64,000 bases of DNA from Agrobacterium sp. RAC06 (lineage in GTDB: Bacteria; Pseudomonadota; Alphaproteobacteria; Rhizobiales; Rhizobiaceae), in assembly GCF_001713475.1 (NCBI RefSeq), contig NZ_CP016499.1:3528501-3592500 (forward strand), given 5' to 3'. Below the pieces are notes generated by a model, which was given only the letters and a program-made list of their open reading frames with translations, ran no database searches and was not told the origin of the DNA. Position 1 is the stretch's first letter. Every line of letters starts with the position of its first letter. Below, piece by piece: positions 10,385 through 18,272 of the stretch. The translations under genes and the position numbers were made by a program.

Positions 10385-10428
10385 CAGTCCGGCGTCCCTG
10401 ACTATTTGTGGGTTTGGGCGCCGGACTG
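10385..10428 (+). terminator. inverted repeat after gcdH, possible terminator
   Basis: Perfect 10-base arms CAGTCCGGCG and CGCCGGACTG, separated by 24 bases, begin 20 bases after the gcdH stop. There is no T tract after the second arm, so if it ends transcription it is not a classical intrinsic terminator. Confidence 0.45.
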
Positions 10429-10609
10429 TCGCATTCTTGCGTCGCTCCCAGAACTCAAAGATTTCAGCTTAAACATTCATATACTTGTCGGCGGCTAGAA
10501 ACACATTCTGAAGCCGCGATGTTTGCTTTATGCTGATATTTGGCGATTCCTGATCTATCAGGCAGGATGGCCTTTGCTGTATGCTGCGGCCGGTTGTGGA
10601 GGACGCGTC

Positions 10610-11617
10610 ATGTATGCTCTAACAGTGCTCGACCACTCTGCGCTTGCAGTGTTCCGGAGTGAACACCCCTGGCTGGAATTCCCTGATGCGATCTTAGAGG
10701 TCTGCATATACTTCGACGACAATGGCGGACCGACCCGGCTGACGGCTCTCAAGGTAGGGCCCAATGGCCAGACCGCGGAAGCCGATGTCGACACGTTTGG
10801 TGTCGATACCGTACTCAGTCTGATCCGCTATGCGCCGCAAGGGGCCGCGAAGCACGAGGAATCTCCCGAAGAGCGTCATATCTGGGCACTCCTCGAAGAG
10901 CTGCCCGTTGCCGACGGCTCTCGTCCCGTCGAAGTGGTGGAGGCGGAGCGGGCAGCCAAGCTGCAAAACGCCTATGCCATCCTGCAGGATATCGCCCAGG
11001 ACAAGCTCCGCAGCCTGTTGGCCTCCGCTCGAAGCCCGCGTGAGACACAGCGTCTCACCGATGCGATCAACGCGCTTCCGGAGCGTCTCGAAAAGGTAGA
11101 CGACAGCCACAAACCGCAGTTTCTGGAGATCGACCTCTGGCGTTTCGTTGCCGTTCTCCGGGACGAGCTTGCAATGCCTGCCGACTATGAAATCACTGCC
11201 GGCCGAGACGATGAGCTGATGTTGAGGGACGTCATCGAGCAGGCCGAGTCAACGGCGCTATCCGGGCCGGTCATTCAGGCGCTTTTCGAATTGTCGCCGG
11301 TGGCCTTCTCCATTTCGAGCATCGGCCAGAAGAGCTCGCGCTATATCCGGGTCAATCAGGCCTATCTCGATCTCGTCGGCAAAAGCTGGGATGATATCGG
11401 TGGAAACGAAATGATGGCTTCTGGCATCGTGTCGGGGAGTGAAGCGCGTGCCGAGCGTCTGATGCTGCTAGACCGTGACGGTGGCTATGCAGGCATGCGG
11501 GGTGAAATCCATGACGCAGCCGGCAATATGGTCCCCGTCATGATTTCTGCCCGGCGCATTTCGGTCGCCGGACAGCTTTACGATTTCGAGGTGCTGCAGC
11601 GCGCCTCGCGGGATTGA
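10610..11617 (+). CDS. PAS-domain protein with uncharacterised N-terminal region
   Basis: A soluble protein of 335 residues. The ATG at 10610 is preceded by GGAGGA six bases upstream, which decides the start over an in-frame codon at 10523. The C-terminal 100 residues (from about VIQALFELSPVAFSISSIG) look like a PAS domain: the segment YIRVNQAYLDLVGKSWDDI and the terminal VMISARRISVAGQLYDFEVLQRA fit the PAS fold. The N-terminal 220 residues begin MYALTVLDHSALAVFRSEHP and match no domain that I recognise. There is no kinase, GGDEF, HTH or membrane segment, so the output is unclear. It ends 9 bases before the convergent glgX gene. A sensory or adaptor role is inferred only from the PAS domain. 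Confidence 0.75.
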   Translation: MYALTVLDHSALAVFRSEHPWLEFPDAILEVCIYFDDNGGPTRLTALKVGPNGQTAEADVDTFGVDTVLSLIRYAPQGAAKHEESPEERHIWALLEELPVADGSRPVEVVEAERAAKLQNAYAILQDIAQDKLRSLLASARSPRETQRLTDAINALPERLEKVDDSHKPQFLEIDLWRFVAVLRDELAMPADYEITAGRDDELMLRDVIEQAESTALSGPVIQALFELSPVAFSISSIGQKSSRYIRVNQAYLDLVGKSWDDIGGNEMMASGIVSGSEARAERLMLLDRDGGYAGMRGEIHDAAGNMVPVMISARRISVAGQLYDFEVLQRASRD

Positions 11618-11626
11618 CGGCAAGGA

Positions 11627-13705
11627 TCAGGCGCGTCTGAGCAGCGCAAGCGATCGTGCCTGCAGCCTGAACGCCTTGCCTTCTTCCGCGATATCGCCGT
11701 GCCGCTCCACATCGAAGGTCGTCAGCTCGAGTTGCCAGTTCCCGCCGCCGGTTTCAGGTAGGACGAAATCAATGTCCTCGGCGACCGGATTGAAGAGCAG
11801 GAGCGCCTCCGGCCAAACACCCTCTTCCGCCTCCAGATCAGGTCGCCGGAGCCTCAGCGCCAGCGGGTTTCCATCGAACCAGTGTTCGGGCTCCTGATGG
11901 CCGCCTTCGACATGGTACCAGTCGATAAGCATGCCATCGCGCCAGTTCGAGCGACGCAGAAGAGGTTGCGCCTTGCGAAGAGCTATCAGCCGGCGGGTGA
12001 ATTCCCGCAGATCCTCGCAGGACTGCGGTAGGTCTTCCCAGTGCAGCCAGCTGATCTCGCTGTCCTGGCAATAGCCGTTGTTGTTGCCCATCTGCGAGCG
12101 GCCAAATTCGTCGCCCGCGAGCAGCATGGGTGTGCCGTGCGAGAAGAACAGTGTTGCCAGGAGATTGCGCTTCTGACGGTCGCGGATCGCATTGATCTCG
12201 GCATCGTCCGTCGGACCTTCGTGACCGTAGTTGTGGCTGCGATTATGGTCGTGGCCGTCGTTGTTGTCCTCGCCATTGGCTTCGTTGTGCTTCTGGTCGT
12301 AGGACACGAGGTCGTTCAGGGTGAAGCCGTCATGGGCGGTGATGAAGTTCACGCTCGCCCAGGGGCGACGGCCGCGCAGGTCGTAGATGTCGCCTGAGCC
12401 TAGCAGGCGGGCGGCAAAGTCCTGAGAGGTGTTGTCGGCGTTCAACCAGTATTCACGGGTCGAGTCGCGATACTTGTCGTTCCATTCGGCCCAGCCCGGC
12501 GGGAAGCCGCCGACGTGGTAACCGCCGGGGCCGATGTCCCAGGGCTCGCCGATCAGCTTGACCTTGGAGAGAACGGGATCCTGGCTGACGGCGTCGAAGA
12601 AGCCGCCGCGCTGATCGAAGCCTTCCGGTTCCCGGCCGAGGATCGTACCCAGATCGAAGCGGAAACCGTCGACATGCATCTCCTCAGCCCAGTAGCGCAG
12701 GCTGTCCATCACCATCTGCAGGACGCGCGGGTGGGACGTATTCACCGTATTTCCCGTGCCCGTGTCGTTGATGTAGTAGCGGTGATTGTCCGGCATCGTC
12801 CGGTAGTAGGAGAAATTGTCGATGCCCTTGAAGGAGAGCGTCGGGCCGAGTTCGTTGCCTTCGGCCGTATGGTTGTAGACGACGTCAAGGATAACCTCGA
12901 TGCCGGCATCGTGGAACGCGCGGACCATGTCGCGAAAGCCCACCAGACCTTTGGGACCGTAGTAGCGGCTCGCGGGCGAGAAGAAGCCGATCGTGTTGTA
13001 ACCCCAGAAGTTATGAAGCCCCTTGTCCATCAGGTGGCTATCGTCCGGGAAGGCATGCACGGGCAGAAGTTCGATCGAGGTGATGCCGAGGCTCTTTACA
13101 TAGTCGACGGCCGCCTTGTGGCCGAGGCCGTCGAATGTGCCTCTGAGATTGTCAGGGATCGCGGGATGCAGCTTGGTGAAGCCTTTGACATGGGTCTCGT
13201 AGACGATCGTGTCGGACCAGGGGATGCGGGCGAAGCCGTTTGACATGCGGTTCTCATTCGGATCGATCACCCGGCATTTCGGCGAGCATGACGCGCTGTC
13301 GAGCGTGTTGAAGGTGAGGTCCTTCTCTTCCGCATCCAGGTCGTAGCCGAAATGAGCCTTCGACCAGGCGAAATCGCCGACGATTTCGCGCGCATAGGGG
13401 TCAAGGAGTAGTTTGTTCGGATTGAAGCGATGACCGTTCTCCGGCTCATAGGGCCCGTGGACACGGTAGCCGTAAAGCTGTCCGGGGCGCACGCCCGGGA
13501 CATAACCATGCCAGACTTCGTTTGTGTATTCTGGAAGCTCAAGCCGGGCGATTTCGACGCTGCCGCTGTCGTCAAAGAGGCAGAGCTCGACACGTTCCGC
13601 ATGGGCTGAAAAGAGAGCGAAGTTCGTGCCCTCTCCATCGAAGCACGCGCCGAGACTGTGCCATTCGCCCGGCGTGACATGAAAATGCGTGCTCTTGGCG
13701 TCCAT
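11627..13705 (-). CDS. glgX: glycogen debranching enzyme GlgX
   Basis: A 692-residue GH13 enzyme of the isoamylase/GlgX type. Residues 10-110 form the N-terminal CBM48 module (SLGACFDGEGTNFALFSAHAERVELCLFD starts it). The catalytic barrel shows the GH13 signature regions: VVYNHTAEGNE, the nucleophile Asp in DGFRFDLGTILG, the acid/base Glu in LIGEPWDIGPGGY and NFITAHDGFTL. It hydrolyses alpha-1,6 branches of phosphorylase-limit glycogen in the cytoplasm. It stands alone here, away from other glg genes, between a PAS protein and a stress-type gene pair. Length and motifs are normal for the family. Confidence 0.95.
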   Translation of the reverse strand: MDAKSTHFHVTPGEWHSLGACFDGEGTNFALFSAHAERVELCLFDDSGSVEIARLELPEYTNEVWHGYVPGVRPGQLYGYRVHGPYEPENGHRFNPNKLLLDPYAREIVGDFAWSKAHFGYDLDAEEKDLTFNTLDSASCSPKCRVIDPNENRMSNGFARIPWSDTIVYETHVKGFTKLHPAIPDNLRGTFDGLGHKAAVDYVKSLGITSIELLPVHAFPDDSHLMDKGLHNFWGYNTIGFFSPASRYYGPKGLVGFRDMVRAFHDAGIEVILDVVYNHTAEGNELGPTLSFKGIDNFSYYRTMPDNHRYYINDTGTGNTVNTSHPRVLQMVMDSLRYWAEEMHVDGFRFDLGTILGREPEGFDQRGGFFDAVSQDPVLSKVKLIGEPWDIGPGGYHVGGFPPGWAEWNDKYRDSTREYWLNADNTSQDFAARLLGSGDIYDLRGRRPWASVNFITAHDGFTLNDLVSYDQKHNEANGEDNNDGHDHNRSHNYGHEGPTDDAEINAIRDRQKRNLLATLFFSHGTPMLLAGDEFGRSQMGNNNGYCQDSEISWLHWEDLPQSCEDLREFTRRLIALRKAQPLLRRSNWRDGMLIDWYHVEGGHQEPEHWFDGNPLALRLRRPDLEAEEGVWPEALLLFNPVAEDIDFVLPETGGGNWQLELTTFDVERHGDIAEEGKAFRLQARSLALLRRA

Positions 13706-13779
13706 CTGATCCTCTGATGTCTGGAGTTGCGCAGCTTAATTCCCGAACGCGAAGCTTTGTTCCAAGCCCCTCTCCGGCT

Positions 13780-13804
13780 GGAACTTTCAGCCCCTTTGCC
13801 GGTT
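13780..13804 (+). promoter_or_regulatory. candidate EcfG (general stress sigma) promoter for the DUF3008-SDR pair
   Basis: GGAAC at 13780-13784, then 16 bases, then GGTT at 13801-13804. This fits the alphaproteobacterial EcfG consensus GGAAC-N16/17-CGTT except for the first base of the -10. It lies 40 bases before the ATG of the DUF3008 gene. Confidence 0.5.
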
Positions 13805-13843
13805 TGCCTCGCATCGAAATCGGATGAAACAGGAGGTGTGCAG

Positions 13844-14035
13844 ATGCCGGCGAAATCGAAGGCGCAGCAGAAGGCGGCTGGTGCTGCACTGGCCGCCAAG
13901 CGGGGTGAGGCTAAGGTGTCCGATCTCAAGGGCGCGTCGCGCAGCATGGAACATAGCATGAGCAAGAAGGAGCTCGAAGAGCTCGCCTCAACGAAGCGTC
14001 AGGGCAAGCCCGAACATGTCGAGGGCAAGTCATGA
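13844..14035 (+). CDS. DUF3008 family small basic protein
   Basis: A 63-residue, highly charged protein starting MPAKSKAQQKAAGAALAAKRGE and ending in KRQGKPEHVEGKS. The pattern KSKAQQKAAGAALAAKRG, LKGASRSM and MSKKELEELASTKRQGKPEHV is that of DUF3008, a family of short hydrophilic proteins whose function is unknown. AGGAGG lies 8 bases before the ATG at 13844, which fixes the start. Its stop overlaps the start of the next SDR gene in ATGA, so the two are translationally coupled. A GGAAC-N16-GGTT motif upstream suggests control by the general stress sigma factor, which is an inference. Confidence 0.88.
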   Translation: MPAKSKAQQKAAGAALAAKRGEAKVSDLKGASRSMEHSMSKKELEELASTKRQGKPEHVEGKS

Positions 14036-14820
14036 GGCGCGGCGAACTCGACGGGAGAACCGCCGTGGTGACCGGAGCGGGCTCCGGGATCGGCAAGGGC
14101 GCTTCTCTCAATCTGGCAAAGGGTGGTGCCTTTGTCGGTCTGCTGGGGCGGACACGAGAGGAGTTGGACGAGACGCTCGCGGAGATCCGCGCAGCCGGGG
14201 GCGACGGGATGGTCCTGGTCGCCGATGTGAGCGATCATCATGAGATGGAGCAGGCGTTGACGCGACTGACCGACGAACGAAAGCGGCTGGACATTGTCAT
14301 TGCGAATGCCGGGATCAACGGCACCTGGGCGCCGATCGATGACCTCAAGCCCGAGGAATTCGACAAGACGATCGCGATCAACCTGCGCGGCACCTATCTC
14401 ACGCTGCATCATGCTGTGCCGCATATGAAGAAAAATGGCGGCTCGATCGTGGTGATCTCCTCGATCAACGGAACCCGGACGTTCACCTCACCGGGTGCAA
14501 CAGCCTATTCGGCGACCAAGGCCGCCCAACTTGCCATGGTGCAGCAATTGGCGCTCGAGCTCGGCCGCCATGGCATCCGGATCAATGCAGTTTGCCCGGG
14601 CGCGATCGAGACCGAAATCGACGACAACACGCATATTCGCAAGAAGGATCAGACCGAGGTACCGGTGACCTTCCCTGACGGCGACATTCCTTTGACGGGT
14701 GGGGAACCCGGCACGATAGAGGAGGTGGCCGATGTGATCGGTTTTCTCACGTCTGATGCATCGCGCCATGTGACCGGAACGCCGATCTGGGTCGATGGTG
14801 GCCAGAGCCTGTTGAGGTAG
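14032..14820 (+). CDS. short-chain dehydrogenase/reductase (SDR), glucose-dehydrogenase-like
   Basis: A 262-residue classical SDR. The cofactor motif is TGAGSGIGKG (residues about 15-24), IANAG follows near residue 90, the catalytic Ser lies in VVISSING and the Tyr-x-x-x-Lys is YSATK near residue 163. The C-terminal WVDGGQSLLR is typical. It reduces or oxidises an alcohol/carbonyl with NAD(P)H; the substrate cannot be read from the sequence. It overlaps the DUF3008 gene by four bases (ATGA) and probably shares its promoter. It faces the MgtC gene across a 22-base gap that contains a GC-rich hairpin. Confidence 0.9.
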   Translation: MRRGELDGRTAVVTGAGSGIGKGASLNLAKGGAFVGLLGRTREELDETLAEIRAAGGDGMVLVADVSDHHEMEQALTRLTDERKRLDIVIANAGINGTWAPIDDLKPEEFDKTIAINLRGTYLTLHHAVPHMKKNGGSIVVISSINGTRTFTSPGATAYSATKAAQLAMVQQLALELGRHGIRINAVCPGAIETEIDDNTHIRKKDQTEVPVTFPDGDIPLTGGEPGTIEEVADVIGFLTSDASRHVTGTPIWVDGGQSLLR

Positions 14821-14830
14821 GATCGTCTTG

Positions 14831-14856
14831 CCGAGCGCGGCTTCAGTCGCGCTCGG
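14831..14856. terminator. GC-rich hairpin between convergent SDR and mgtC-like genes
   Basis: Arms CCGAGCGCG and CGCGCTCGG with an 8-base loop. It follows the SDR stop directly and overlaps the stop of the minus-strand gene. No long T tract on either side, so efficiency is uncertain. Confidence 0.45.
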
Positions 14857-15331
14857 GAGGTAGGGGCAGCCGGTGTTCAAGCAGCCGCAACAGCCACAGC
14901 ACGCTCAGCGCAAAGCCGCTTGCAATGAGGCCGATCTGCCAAAAGCCGAGCCCGCAGGCAAGGCCGATAGACCCGGCAAACCAGAGGCCGGCGCCCGTCG
15001 TCAGGCCTTTCACCTCTCCCTTGTTGAAGACGATCATTCCTGCCGCGAGGAATGCAACACCTGCCGTTACGGCTTCAATCAGGCGGATGGGGTCCAGACG
15101 GATCTCGTCTCGGTCGAAGGCGCCGTGATGAGCGATTTCGATGGTCAGGATTGCAACAATCGCCGCTGACAGGCAGACGAGGATGTGGGTGCGCAAGCCG
15201 GCAGCGTGGCTGCGCCATTCGCGCTCCACGCCGATACAGGCGCCGCAGACCATCGCGATCAGTAGCCTGATGACGATGGCCGACAGTTCCAGAGTGGTCG
15301 CGGTGCCGAAACTGTTCAGTTCAGAGGGCAT
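14843..15331 (-). CDS. MgtC/SapB family membrane protein
   Basis: A 162-residue protein with four or five hydrophobic segments. The first part, ELSAIVIRLLIAMVCGACIGVEREWRSHAAGLRTHILVC, holds the GxxIGxEREW-x-x-x-AGLRTH signature of MgtC/SapB proteins, and AGVAFLAAGMIVFNKGEVKGLTTGAGLW matches the second family block. It would sit in the inner membrane. MgtC proteins aid growth in low magnesium and intracellular survival in some pathogens, mainly by inhibiting F-type ATPase, but many MgtC-like proteins in free-living bacteria are uncharacterised. The protein lacks the long C-terminal cytoplasmic domain of Salmonella MgtC. It lies 36 bases downstream of the hypothetical gene on the same strand. 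Confidence 0.88.
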   Translation of the reverse strand: MPSELNSFGTATTLELSAIVIRLLIAMVCGACIGVEREWRSHAAGLRTHILVCLSAAIVAILTIEIAHHGAFDRDEIRLDPIRLIEAVTAGVAFLAAGMIVFNKGEVKGLTTGAGLWFAGSIGLACGLGFWQIGLIASGFALSVLWLLRLLEHRLPLPPERD

Positions 15332-15367
15332 GTCCCGAATCCCTGACGGTACCGTTCCCTTCCGCGA

Positions 15368-15742
15368 TTAATGCTTCCGGTCGCTGGCGACGGTGGAGGT
15401 GTAGGACGCCGAGACCGGGTCACTGGCGGGGAAGGTGTCTTCCAGTCCTTCCTGCAGGGCGGAGTTGCTGTTCGGATTGTCGGCTGTCTCCTGCTGCTCC
15501 TGACGCAGGCTCTCGACAGCTTCACTCTGTTCATCGTTTCCGCTTTCGGCGGTTGCACCGAAGCGGCTCGCCTGCACGAGTAGGACCTGCGCCTTTTGCA
15601 GGGCGTTGTCCCGGTTCAGGCTGCCGTTTTCAGACTGTGCCATGTGAACCGATACCTTCTCGCCGCCGTCTCCGAGGAATTCGACGACGAAGCCACCTTT
15701 TGTGTCGTGGCCTTCAATGACTTCTGTTTCGATGATCTGCAT
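15368..15742 (-). CDS. hypothetical rhizobial protein with C-terminal DTFPASDPVS motif
   Basis: A 124-residue hydrophilic protein. The N-terminal half (MQIIETEVIEGHDTKGGFVVEFLGDGGEKVSVHM) could form a small beta domain. The centre is Q/E/S-rich and low in complexity. The C-terminus has EGLEDTFPASDPVSAS, a short motif that recurs at the end of many small alphaproteobacterial proteins. GGGAG lies upstream of the ATG at 15742, so I prefer this start to an in-frame ATG 75 bases further up, which would overlap the promoter. A very good EcfG-type promoter lies 32 bases before the start. Stress-related expression is inferred; biochemical function is unknown. Confidence 0.75.
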   Translation of the reverse strand: MQIIETEVIEGHDTKGGFVVEFLGDGGEKVSVHMAQSENGSLNRDNALQKAQVLLVQASRFGATAESGNDEQSEAVESLRQEQQETADNPNSNSALQEGLEDTFPASDPVSASYTSTVASDRKH

Positions 15743-15773
15743 GGATGAACTCCCGTGGTTTCCGGCATGGGAA

Positions 15774-15799
15774 ACGCGTGGCTTCGCAGGGATGTTCCA
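15774..15799 (-). promoter_or_regulatory. candidate EcfG promoter (exact GGAAC-N17-CGTT)
   Basis: Read on the minus strand, GGAAC (15799-15795), 17 bases, CGTT (15777-15774). Both hexamer cores match the EcfG consensus exactly. It is placed to give a leader of about 25 bases before the ATG at 15742. Confidence 0.6.
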
Positions 15800-15940
15800 T
15801 CGGACGGCATGTTCCATTTATGCGAGCAACATGTCTCCTGCTTGAGCTGTTAAGTCTATGTTTACCATATTGTTTAGCAATTTATGAAAATCTGAACAAA
15901 CAGGGGTTGTGGGCGTTGTGGTGGCAAAAGGAGAACGAAG

Positions 15941-16333
15941 ATGAGACCAGGACAGCCCCTTGCCATCGATACGATCCTCATTGTCGAAGACGATGTCTTC
16001 ATTTCCATGGATGCCGCCGACGCGGTCGCCCGCGCTGGGGTCAATGTCATCACGACCGAAACGGTCCGAGACGCGCTCGAAATTCTCGAAAACGAACATA
16101 TCTCAGGGGCGATCCTTGACTTCAAGGTTCGCGACGGGGCCGTGACGCCGATCGTTCAGCGGTTGCGCCGCAGCGGGATACCGTTTCGCATCGTCTCGGG
16201 ATCTGCCATCCGGGAGATCGAGGAGAACGGCATACCGCCGGAGCTTTGCGCACCGAAGCCTGCAGACTACGGGAAGGTCCTGGTTTCCATTCTGAACGAC
16301 GTGCTGCCGCAGCGACCGGGTGGTCAGCACTAA
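15941..16333 (+). CDS. stand-alone response regulator receiver protein
   Basis: A 130-residue CheY-like receiver domain with no output domain. The acidic pocket is VEDD at residues 15-18, the phosphoacceptor is Asp60 in AILDFKVRDG, and the conserved lysine lies in APKPADYG. AAAGGAG sits 8 bases before the ATG. Its sensor kinase is not in the window, so the pathway is unknown. Single-domain regulators of this kind in rhizobia often work in phosphorelays with HWE/HisKA_2 kinases, which is only a possibility here. It ends 7 bases before the convergent riboflavin synthase gene. Confidence 0.9.
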   Translation: MRPGQPLAIDTILIVEDDVFISMDAADAVARAGVNVITTETVRDALEILENEHISGAILDFKVRDGAVTPIVQRLRRSGIPFRIVSGSAIREIEENGIPPELCAPKPADYGKVLVSILNDVLPQRPGGQH

Positions 16334-16340
16334 TATCGCG

Positions 16341-16961
16341 TCAGGCGCGCTTGGACATCAGACGTTCAAGTGTGCGCTCAACCACGTCAACCATCACCAT
16401 GGTCTGATGATCGACCTCAATGTTCAACGCATCACCAGCTTTGTAACGTGGAAACGTGGTTTGGCGCAGCGTCTCCGGGATGAGGTTGATCGTAAATGTG
16501 TCGTCTTTGGCCTCCGCCACCGTGAGGCTTGCGCCGTTCACGGCAAGATAGCCCCGCTTGAAGACGTACTTCGCCCACTCCTCGGGCACGCGGAAGCGGA
16601 TGAACGCGCCCGGCATTTCCATCTTTGCAGCGATCAGTTCTGCCGTCGTCGCGATGTGCCCGGCAATGTTGTGGCCACCATTTTCGTCGGTCGGCTTTGC
16701 CGAGCGCTCGATATTCACCCGGTCTCCGGCTTGCAGCATGCCCAGATTGGTGCGCTCCAGCGTCGCATCCATGGCGTCGAAGGTGACGATTGTGCCGTCC
16801 ATCGAGGTCACGGAAAGGCATACGCCTTCGACCGAAACACTTGCACCCAGTTGCAGATCCACCATCAGCCGCTCGGGGAGTTCGACGTAGAACGTCGTGT
16901 AGCCGTCATGGCGGATGACTGACTTGATCGGGGCGACTGTCTGGACGATGCCGGTATACAT
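16341..16961 (-). CDS. ribE: riboflavin synthase (alpha-type, lumazine-binding)
   Basis: A 206-residue protein made of two lumazine-binding repeats. It starts MYTGIVQTVAPIKSV, matching the invariant N-terminal M-x-TGIV, and has GASVSVEGVCLSVT with the conserved cysteine, the GGHNIAGHI link between repeats, and NGASLTVAE plus LIPETLRQTTF in the second repeat. It dismutates two 6,7-dimethyl-8-ribityllumazine to riboflavin and a pyrimidine. AGGAAAGCACC precedes the ATG at 16961, so an in-frame extension of 38 codons is rejected. The gene stands alone, not in a rib operon, and I see no FMN riboswitch upstream. The sequence is closer to the enterobacterial type in its N-terminus; other rhizobial copies may exist elsewhere. 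Confidence 0.9.
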   Translation of the reverse strand: MYTGIVQTVAPIKSVIRHDGYTTFYVELPERLMVDLQLGASVSVEGVCLSVTSMDGTIVTFDAMDATLERTNLGMLQAGDRVNIERSAKPTDENGGHNIAGHIATTAELIAAKMEMPGAFIRFRVPEEWAKYVFKRGYLAVNGASLTVAEAKDDTFTINLIPETLRQTTFPRYKAGDALNIEVDHQTMVMVDVVERTLERLMSKRA

Positions 16962-17020
16962 GGTGCTTTCCTCGGTAAATGCGTTGGGAAGGTAATGTCT
17001 CAGGCGCCAAAGACAATGCC

Positions 17021-17037
17021 CTGCGGCGATACCGCAG
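17021..17037. other. small hairpin upstream of ribE
   Basis: Perfect arms CTGCGG and CCGCAG around the loop CGATA, 60 bases upstream of the ribE start. Could be a leader structure of ribE; function unknown. Confidence 0.3.
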
Positions 17038-17059
17038 TGTTCACCATCCATGCAAACGG

Positions 17060-17084
17060 GAACGAGGCGGTCCAAAGTCGGTTG
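17060..17084 (+). promoter_or_regulatory. candidate EcfG promoter upstream of pfkB
   Basis: GGAAC at 17060-17064, 16 bases, GGTT at 17081-17084. It points toward pfkB and would leave a leader of about 100 bases that contains the hairpin at 17112-17131. The -10 has G in place of the consensus C. Confidence 0.4.
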
Positions 17085-17111
17085 AGCAAGTGCGGCTTTC
17101 GACCGGGTTGC

Positions 17112-17131
17112 GGACGGGACCTTGCCCGTCC
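17112..17131. other. GC-rich hairpin between ribE and pfkB
   Basis: Perfect 7-base arms GGACGGG and CCCGTCC around a 6-base loop, midway between the two divergent genes. It has no T tract and may be a leader structure or operator. Confidence 0.35.
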
Positions 17132-17191
17132 TAGATCTGTCGTATCTTTGTTGCAGTCTGGCATTCTGACTTTTCCATGGTGGCCCCTTCT

Positions 17192-18124
17192 ATGACCAAA
17201 ATCCTTTGCCTCGCACTCAATCCGGCGATCGACATCTCCAGCGATGCGGAGGTGGTGCGTCACACCCACAAGACCCGGACCTATAATCAGCAGCAATTTC
17301 CAGGTGGTGGCGGGATCAATGTCGCCCGCGTCATCGTCACCCTCGGCGGGACATGCGAGTTGATGTTCCTGTCGGGTGGGGCCACGGGCGAATTGCTCGA
17401 GGCCATGTTGAAACCCCTGCCGATCATGGAGCGAACATTCCGGATTCACGATCCCGTCCGTGTGGCTTTTGCGGTGCACGAGACCTCGACCAATCTCGAA
17501 TATCGTTTCGTGCCGGAAGGGCCTCTAGTGACGGAGGAGGAGCTTAAGCCCGTATTCGATGCCGTCGAAGCCAGTGATGCCGAATATGTCGTTGCAAGTG
17601 GCAGCCTGCCAAGGGGCCTACCGGATGACACCTATGTCCGTCTCGCGGATCTCGTCGCGGCGCGGGGCGGCAAGTTTGTCCTCGATACATCGGGAAATCC
17701 GCTTGCGCAGGCGTTGTCGCGATCGCGCATGTTCCTCGTGAAGCCGAGCCACGGTGAGTTCGAAGCCTTCCTGGGGCGCAAGCTGGCGCATGACGAGGTG
17801 GGACCTGCAGCACAAGCGCATGTTCGAACGGGCGCTGCCGAACATATTGCCGTCACCCTGGGGGGCGACGGTGCGATCCTCGCCTCTGCCGATGAGATCA
17901 TTCGACTGCCGGCAATCGATGTGCCGGTCAATTCTGCGACCGGGGCCGGCGACAGCTTTGTCGCAGGCATGGTTTGGTCACTTGCCCAAGGCTACACAAT
18001 CGGCGACGCCTTTCGTTTCGGTCAGGCGGCTGGTGCTGCGACGGTCATGACATCGGGCACGGAACTCTGCCGCCAGAAGGACGTCATCGATCTCTACGAG
18101 CGCGAGCGGCAAAGAGCCAGTTGA
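17192..18124 (+). CDS. pfkB: 6-phosphofructokinase II type sugar kinase (PfkB family)
   Basis: A ribokinase-fold sugar kinase of 310 residues. It has the PfkB signatures FPGGGGINVARVIVTLGG near residue 35, GGATGELLE, VASGSLPRGLP, and the C-terminal active-site region NSATGAGDSFVAGMVWSLA with the catalytic Asp. These blocks, and the ending GTELCRQKDVIDLY, track E. coli PfkB closely, so phosphorylation of fructose 6-phosphate is the best guess; 1-phosphofructokinase or tagatose-6-phosphate kinase are alternatives. The ATG at 17192 aligns with the E. coli start and has GGTGG 8 bases upstream; an earlier in-frame ATG at 17177 is possible. It is a single gene divergent from ribE, with a possible stress promoter. 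Confidence 0.85.
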   Translation: MTKILCLALNPAIDISSDAEVVRHTHKTRTYNQQQFPGGGGINVARVIVTLGGTCELMFLSGGATGELLEAMLKPLPIMERTFRIHDPVRVAFAVHETSTNLEYRFVPEGPLVTEEELKPVFDAVEASDAEYVVASGSLPRGLPDDTYVRLADLVAARGGKFVLDTSGNPLAQALSRSRMFLVKPSHGEFEAFLGRKLAHDEVGPAAQAHVRTGAAEHIAVTLGGDGAILASADEIIRLPAIDVPVNSATGAGDSFVAGMVWSLAQGYTIGDAFRFGQAAGAATVMTSGTELCRQKDVIDLYERERQRAS

Positions 18125-18146
18125 TCGTCATCCGAGCGATTGCGTC

Positions 18147-18161
18147 CGCGGGAAAACCGCG
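18147..18161 (+). terminator. weak hairpin after pfkB
   Basis: Short arms CGCGG and CCGCG around GAAAA, followed by a T-rich stretch (CTTTGGTTGTTTT). A weak intrinsic terminator is possible. Confidence 0.3.
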
Positions 18162-18272
18162 CTTTGGTTGTTTTATTACTTGTCACAGATTATCAAGTTT
18201 TATATGGGGAAGGCAGCGTGACGGGCGGCGATGAGCGCCTGTTTTGTATCACAAGTTCATAAGGAGCTCCCA

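Noticed and set aside
16962..17191. FMN riboswitch upstream of riboflavin synthase
   Set aside because: The conserved RFN core blocks (GGGCAGGGTGAAA and GACCGGCGGT-like) are absent; only two small hairpins are seen.
18125..18272. Iron-responsive (RirA/Irr/Fur) operator before exbB
   Set aside because: No convincing match to the known boxes was found; short TGA-N9-TCA-like fits are expected by chance.
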